From contig KN832873.1 in the NCBI GenBank assembly GCA_000827325.1, forward strand, positions 2,370,245-2,434,244: a stretch of 64,000 nucleotides of DNA, in the 5' to 3' direction. Below the pieces are notes generated by a model, which did no database searches, was not told where the DNA came from, and saw only the letters and a program-made list of their open reading frames with translations. This stretch comes from Oidiodendron maius Zn. Lineage: Eukaryota; Ascomycota; Leotiomycetes; Myxotrichaceae. A program made the position numbers and the translations under genes. Below, one piece after another: positions 61,472 through 64,000 of the stretch; the first letter of the stretch is position 1, and every line of letters starts with the position of its first letter.

Positions 61472-61534
61472 CTCTCCATCCTCTCCATCCTCTCCATCCT
61501 CTCCATCCTCTCCATCCTCTCCATCCTCTCCATC
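61472..61534 (+). repeat. 9-bp minisatellite, seven perfect copies
   Basis: Seven identical tandem copies of CTCTCCATC (63 bp), with the copies continuing one base to the left. Read in frame it gives Leu-Ser-Ile triplets, but the surrounding frame is short and has no other coding signs, so it is treated as a non-coding tandem repeat. Confidence 0.9.
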
Positions 61535-62966
61535 AAAAATTCTGATTAAAAGATTATATGTAATAAATACCTGAGCAGCATTAATTAAATCCTTGTGTAG
61601 TTGTAAAGAACTACGGTTTTAGGTAGAATTAGAGCTAATTAGAACTAAAACTCAATATCTTAAGAACTCTATAAGCAACTTCGCGCAATTCAAGGTAGCT
61701 GCATCCTGGTCTCTCTAGGCACAGTGGATTTAGATTCTACCCTACTACTACAGCGCTAACATCTATTTCAGCATGCTCTTTCTTAGCTAGAGTGGCCGAT
61801 CAATTTAACAGTGTCTCAACCCTAAGGATGAAGCTCGTGTTCTCGATTAGCTAAATGTTACATTGGTAGAGTGGCACAAGTAGTAAGTGCTGCACAAAGA
61901 CGTGTAGGGGACAAGTAGCATGGTCGCCGCCTAATGCTTGTTGATTTTGAGCACGCAGAGATCCGTAGTAGGCACCCTCTCGCCAAATAGCAAGAGGAAT
62001 AAAGAAGGGAAATTGAAGTCGGGGATAAAGGAGGATGAATTTTATTGTAAGATGCAGTGTGCGAGAGCCTCCATCTCTCGATGTATCATTGAACTTCAAC
62101 TGCACCTAGATTCTATTGCGAAAATATCTCCATAGCCATCAACGTTAAATATTAAATTTCTACAACTGGAGCTTATTGCGTGGTTCCGACCTGAAAAGCG
62201 TCGAAGCCAAACAATTGCCAGGGTCTGCTCGGCCGGTATCGGACTGTTGGACAAGTTACACTGATCATCTAGTATCCTCATCTTTATCGGGCATATTCGT
62301 GCTTTCTAGAGAAAGGGTTAGCCGCTCTTGAATTATCGTAGCAATATCTTTGCATCTCGTATCCATGGCTGGCTCCTCTCTTCTTCGTCTTGGTGAAAAG
62401 AGTCAACATTAGGGAGTAAGGCGAGAGAAGCTAGTGTAGGTTGCTCTGTAGATTGGCCAGCAAGGAAGCGCACAGCATTTCTTGTAAGAATAACTCGAAA
62501 CTACAGATTGGAATACTGAGCAAACGAGGATATTAGGAGTAAAAGCTTAATTACTGCAACAGAACCTATATAGTATGTAGAGTATTAGTAAAAAGGGCAA
62601 GAGGAACTCCTAAAGCTACTTACCGCATGCTGCAAGGAGAAGATGTTTCTTGCCATCGTGAAGTGAGCTTGCAATCGTCTCTGCTGGAGATTGTAAAGTA
62701 GCTCGGCCGCGCTACCGAGTCTCCTGGCCATAATACGACAATGCCTGTTTTGTCGATTTGCTACTTTACCCGATAGTCTATAGTAATAAGTAGGAAGGCG
62801 CTAGGGTCTGCGAATGTGTATACAGTAGTTCCCGCGGTGATCAAGATCCTTGATGTGAGGCTAAGAAGTCTGAAATCTTTAACTCAATTACCTAATCCTC
62901 CGGCGAAATGACATCAAGTTATATTGTCGGATTGCAACAATACTTGGAGGTAACTTATATCTGAGT

Positions 62967-63400
62967 TTTGCGGCTTACGACGCTGAGTTTGGCGACCCCT
63001 CGCTTCAGGCAAGGCATGTGCACTGCTTGGTGCTGCTTTGTCTGCCTCTTCACGTCCATTTCTAACAACCCTTTATGGTCTGCTTGGGCTCTTAAACCTT
63101 ATTTATCGTTAAAATCTCCCTTTGTTCCTTTGAACGTGTCGTACACAAATGTACTGTGTAATCTTCGCGAGGTCAATGTGTTGTTGTGCATGGCTGACCT
63201 TATGTAATGAGAATACTTGGTGAGAAAATCCAATGAAATCAACGTGGATTTAGCAGATAACGCGCCTGAGGTATCCTCATTATCTTCTTCTCAGTCACTA
63301 TCTTCTGCCATTAACTCTGCTTGCCCTTGGATTTCTTTCTCGCTCTGTGCTTTTTCTTCGTGCGTAATTCTAGCTTCTTCTTACATTTGTCAAACTCGAA
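62967..63400 (-). pseudogene. Interrupted minus-strand reading frame, possible mobile-element remnant
   Basis: One minus-strand frame keeps protein-like sequence over ~430 bp but contains stops. Pieces include ARITHEEKAQSEKEIQGQAE, LMAEDSD, EEDNEDTSGALSAKSTLISL, and LHSTFVYDTFKGTKGDFNDK. The charged, helix-forming section resembles the C-terminal tails of fungal DDE (pogo/Fot1-like) transposases. I see no DDE catalytic motif, no terminal inverted repeats and no intact end, so the assignment is weak. Confidence 0.25.
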
Positions 63401-63452
63401 CGTGATCTAACTGAATCAGTTAAAGCACAAGATAAGCTGCTTCCCGCTAAAG

Positions 63453-63533
63453 GCTACCGTGGTCCAATGGTTAGGATTCCACCCTTCCATCCGATGTTAG
63501 GTGGAGGTTCGTGTTCGATTCACGACGGCTGCA
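63453..63533 (+). tRNA. tRNA-like gene, Gly(UCC)-like, with short putative intron; possibly a pseudogene
   Basis: A cloverleaf can be drawn. The D arm is GTCC-AATGGTTA-GGAT. The anticodon stem CCACC/GGTGG closes a loop CTTCCA..A with anticodon TCC, if about 9 nt after position 37 (TCCGATGTT) are an intron. The T arm is TCGTG-TTCGATT-CACGA. Internal A box (TGGTCCAATGG) and B box (GTTCGATTC) match pol III consensus. The acceptor stem GCTACCG/CGGCTGC has two adjacent mismatches (pairs 3-70 and 4-69), unusual for a working tRNA. The D arm also resembles fungal tRNA-Glu. Surrounding sequence is degraded and AT-rich. Confidence 0.55.
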
Positions 63534-63542
63534 TCATCAGCA

Positions 63543-63556
63543 TTTTTTCTTTTTTT
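63543..63556 (+). terminator. Pol III T-tract after the tRNA-like gene
   Basis: Two runs, T6 (63543-63548) and T7 (63550-63556), begin 10 bases after the tRNA-like 3' end, the usual place for RNA polymerase III termination. This favours a transcribed or recently functional gene. Confidence 0.55.
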
Positions 63557-64000
63557 GCTCTTCTTTATGGCCATTCAACTTCTCGATGTACTAATAATGT
63601 ACATATCTTTTGCCCAAATCTTTTGACTCCTGGTTTATTGCTCGCTTATTAGGACTCTAGCGTTTGTTTTTCTATAGGCTGTTCTATTCTAGGTTAATAC
63701 CCAAGGTATTAAAAGTTCAAGATCACATGCGCAGAACCTGGCAAGAAAGTAATTAAATTAAGAAGCTTGCTTAAAGATCAGAATAAAAGTGAAGTTAGTT
63801 CTAATATAAAGCCTCTGAACAAAGAGGTACGGCCCTTAAAAGGCACCTAACCCCCCAACCTCATAAAAGCACGTGTTATCCTACTGTTGGCGTCTACCCG
63901 TCAAGAGCATGTAAACTAATAACAATTTGCTACAAGCCACTTTTGTAACTGAGTATATTTACTTTTGTCTTTGTAGGGCGAAAACCTTGTAATAAAGCTT

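Larger units (their letters stand above)
60892..64000. other. AT-rich, gene-poor block
   Basis: Beyond the TRP-like gene the sequence becomes AT-rich, especially 61020-61240, 61550-61680 and 62490-62640, with many TA steps and short frames full of stops. I find no intact gene apart from the tRNA-like sequence. This fits a degraded repeat block of the kind left by RIP, but no terminal repeats or reading frame long enough to name an element are visible. Confidence 0.5.

Noticed and set aside
61304-61549. 81-codon frame with Leu-Ser-Ile repeats
   Set aside because: The repeat is just the 9-bp minisatellite read in frame; the rest has no coding features.
1-64000. CRISPR arrays, bacterial operons, secondary-metabolite core enzymes, viral genes
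   Set aside because: None seen. Gene structure is eukaryotic throughout, and no polyketide, peptide or terpene synthase frames are present.

Overview
The window is ordinary filamentous-fungal nuclear DNA, most likely from Pezizomycotina. The genes carry short GT..AG introns (mostly 40-130 nt). The gene families are those of filamentous ascomycetes: a QDE-3/Sgs1 RecQ helicase, Kar9, Ptc7, Caf120/Skg3, condensin Brn1, a Kre9-like GPI protein, a TRP-like/flavin-carrier protein, and a very large involucrin-repeat/leashin-like protein of the kind linked to Woronin bodies. I cannot name the species. All exon joins below were worked out by hand from splice sites and reading-frame phase.

Layout. At 1-740 (minus) there is a coding frame broken by two in-frame TAG codons, probably a decaying gene. 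It is followed by UTP23 (960-1969, minus) and PTC7 (2514-3790, minus). CAF120 (5253-9109, plus) follows a long pyrimidine-rich leader. A single-pass membrane protein with an unrecognised ectodomain lies at 10003-11877 (minus), then 2.2 kb without a convincing gene. BRN1 (14092-16806, minus) and a Ca2+/cation exchanger (17174-20531, plus) share a 367-bp divergent promoter that holds a palindromic CACGTG site. KAR9 is at 21204-24182 (minus).

A compact carbon-catabolism group follows: myo-inositol oxygenase (25988-26980, plus), a zinc polyol dehydrogenase (27235-28501, minus) and a KduD-type SDR (28714-29632, plus). The last two diverge from a 212-bp promoter carrying an inverted pair of GTGGGG (CreA-type) sites. 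Together they suggest an inositol/uronate/polyol catabolic module. Two proteins of unknown function follow (30622-32205 and 32710-34335, plus). Next come the RecQ helicase (34903-40304, minus), a GPI-anchored Kre9-like protein (41369-42114, minus) and the giant 4630-residue involucrin-repeat/leashin-like gene (42780-56790, minus). A TRP/flavin-carrier gene (58305-60891, plus) closes the gene-rich part. The 1.5-kb divergent region before it contains three CACGTG sites and a perfect 21-bp-arm hairpin.

The last 3.1 kb (60892-64000) changes character. It is AT-rich and gene-poor, with a 9-bp minisatellite, broken reading frames and one tRNA-like gene with a pol III T-tract. This looks like a degraded repeat block, possibly touched by RIP. 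I found no clearly new biological system. The best leads are the inositol/uronate gene group, the modular architecture of the giant protein, the nonsense-interrupted frame at the left edge and the long perfect hairpin.
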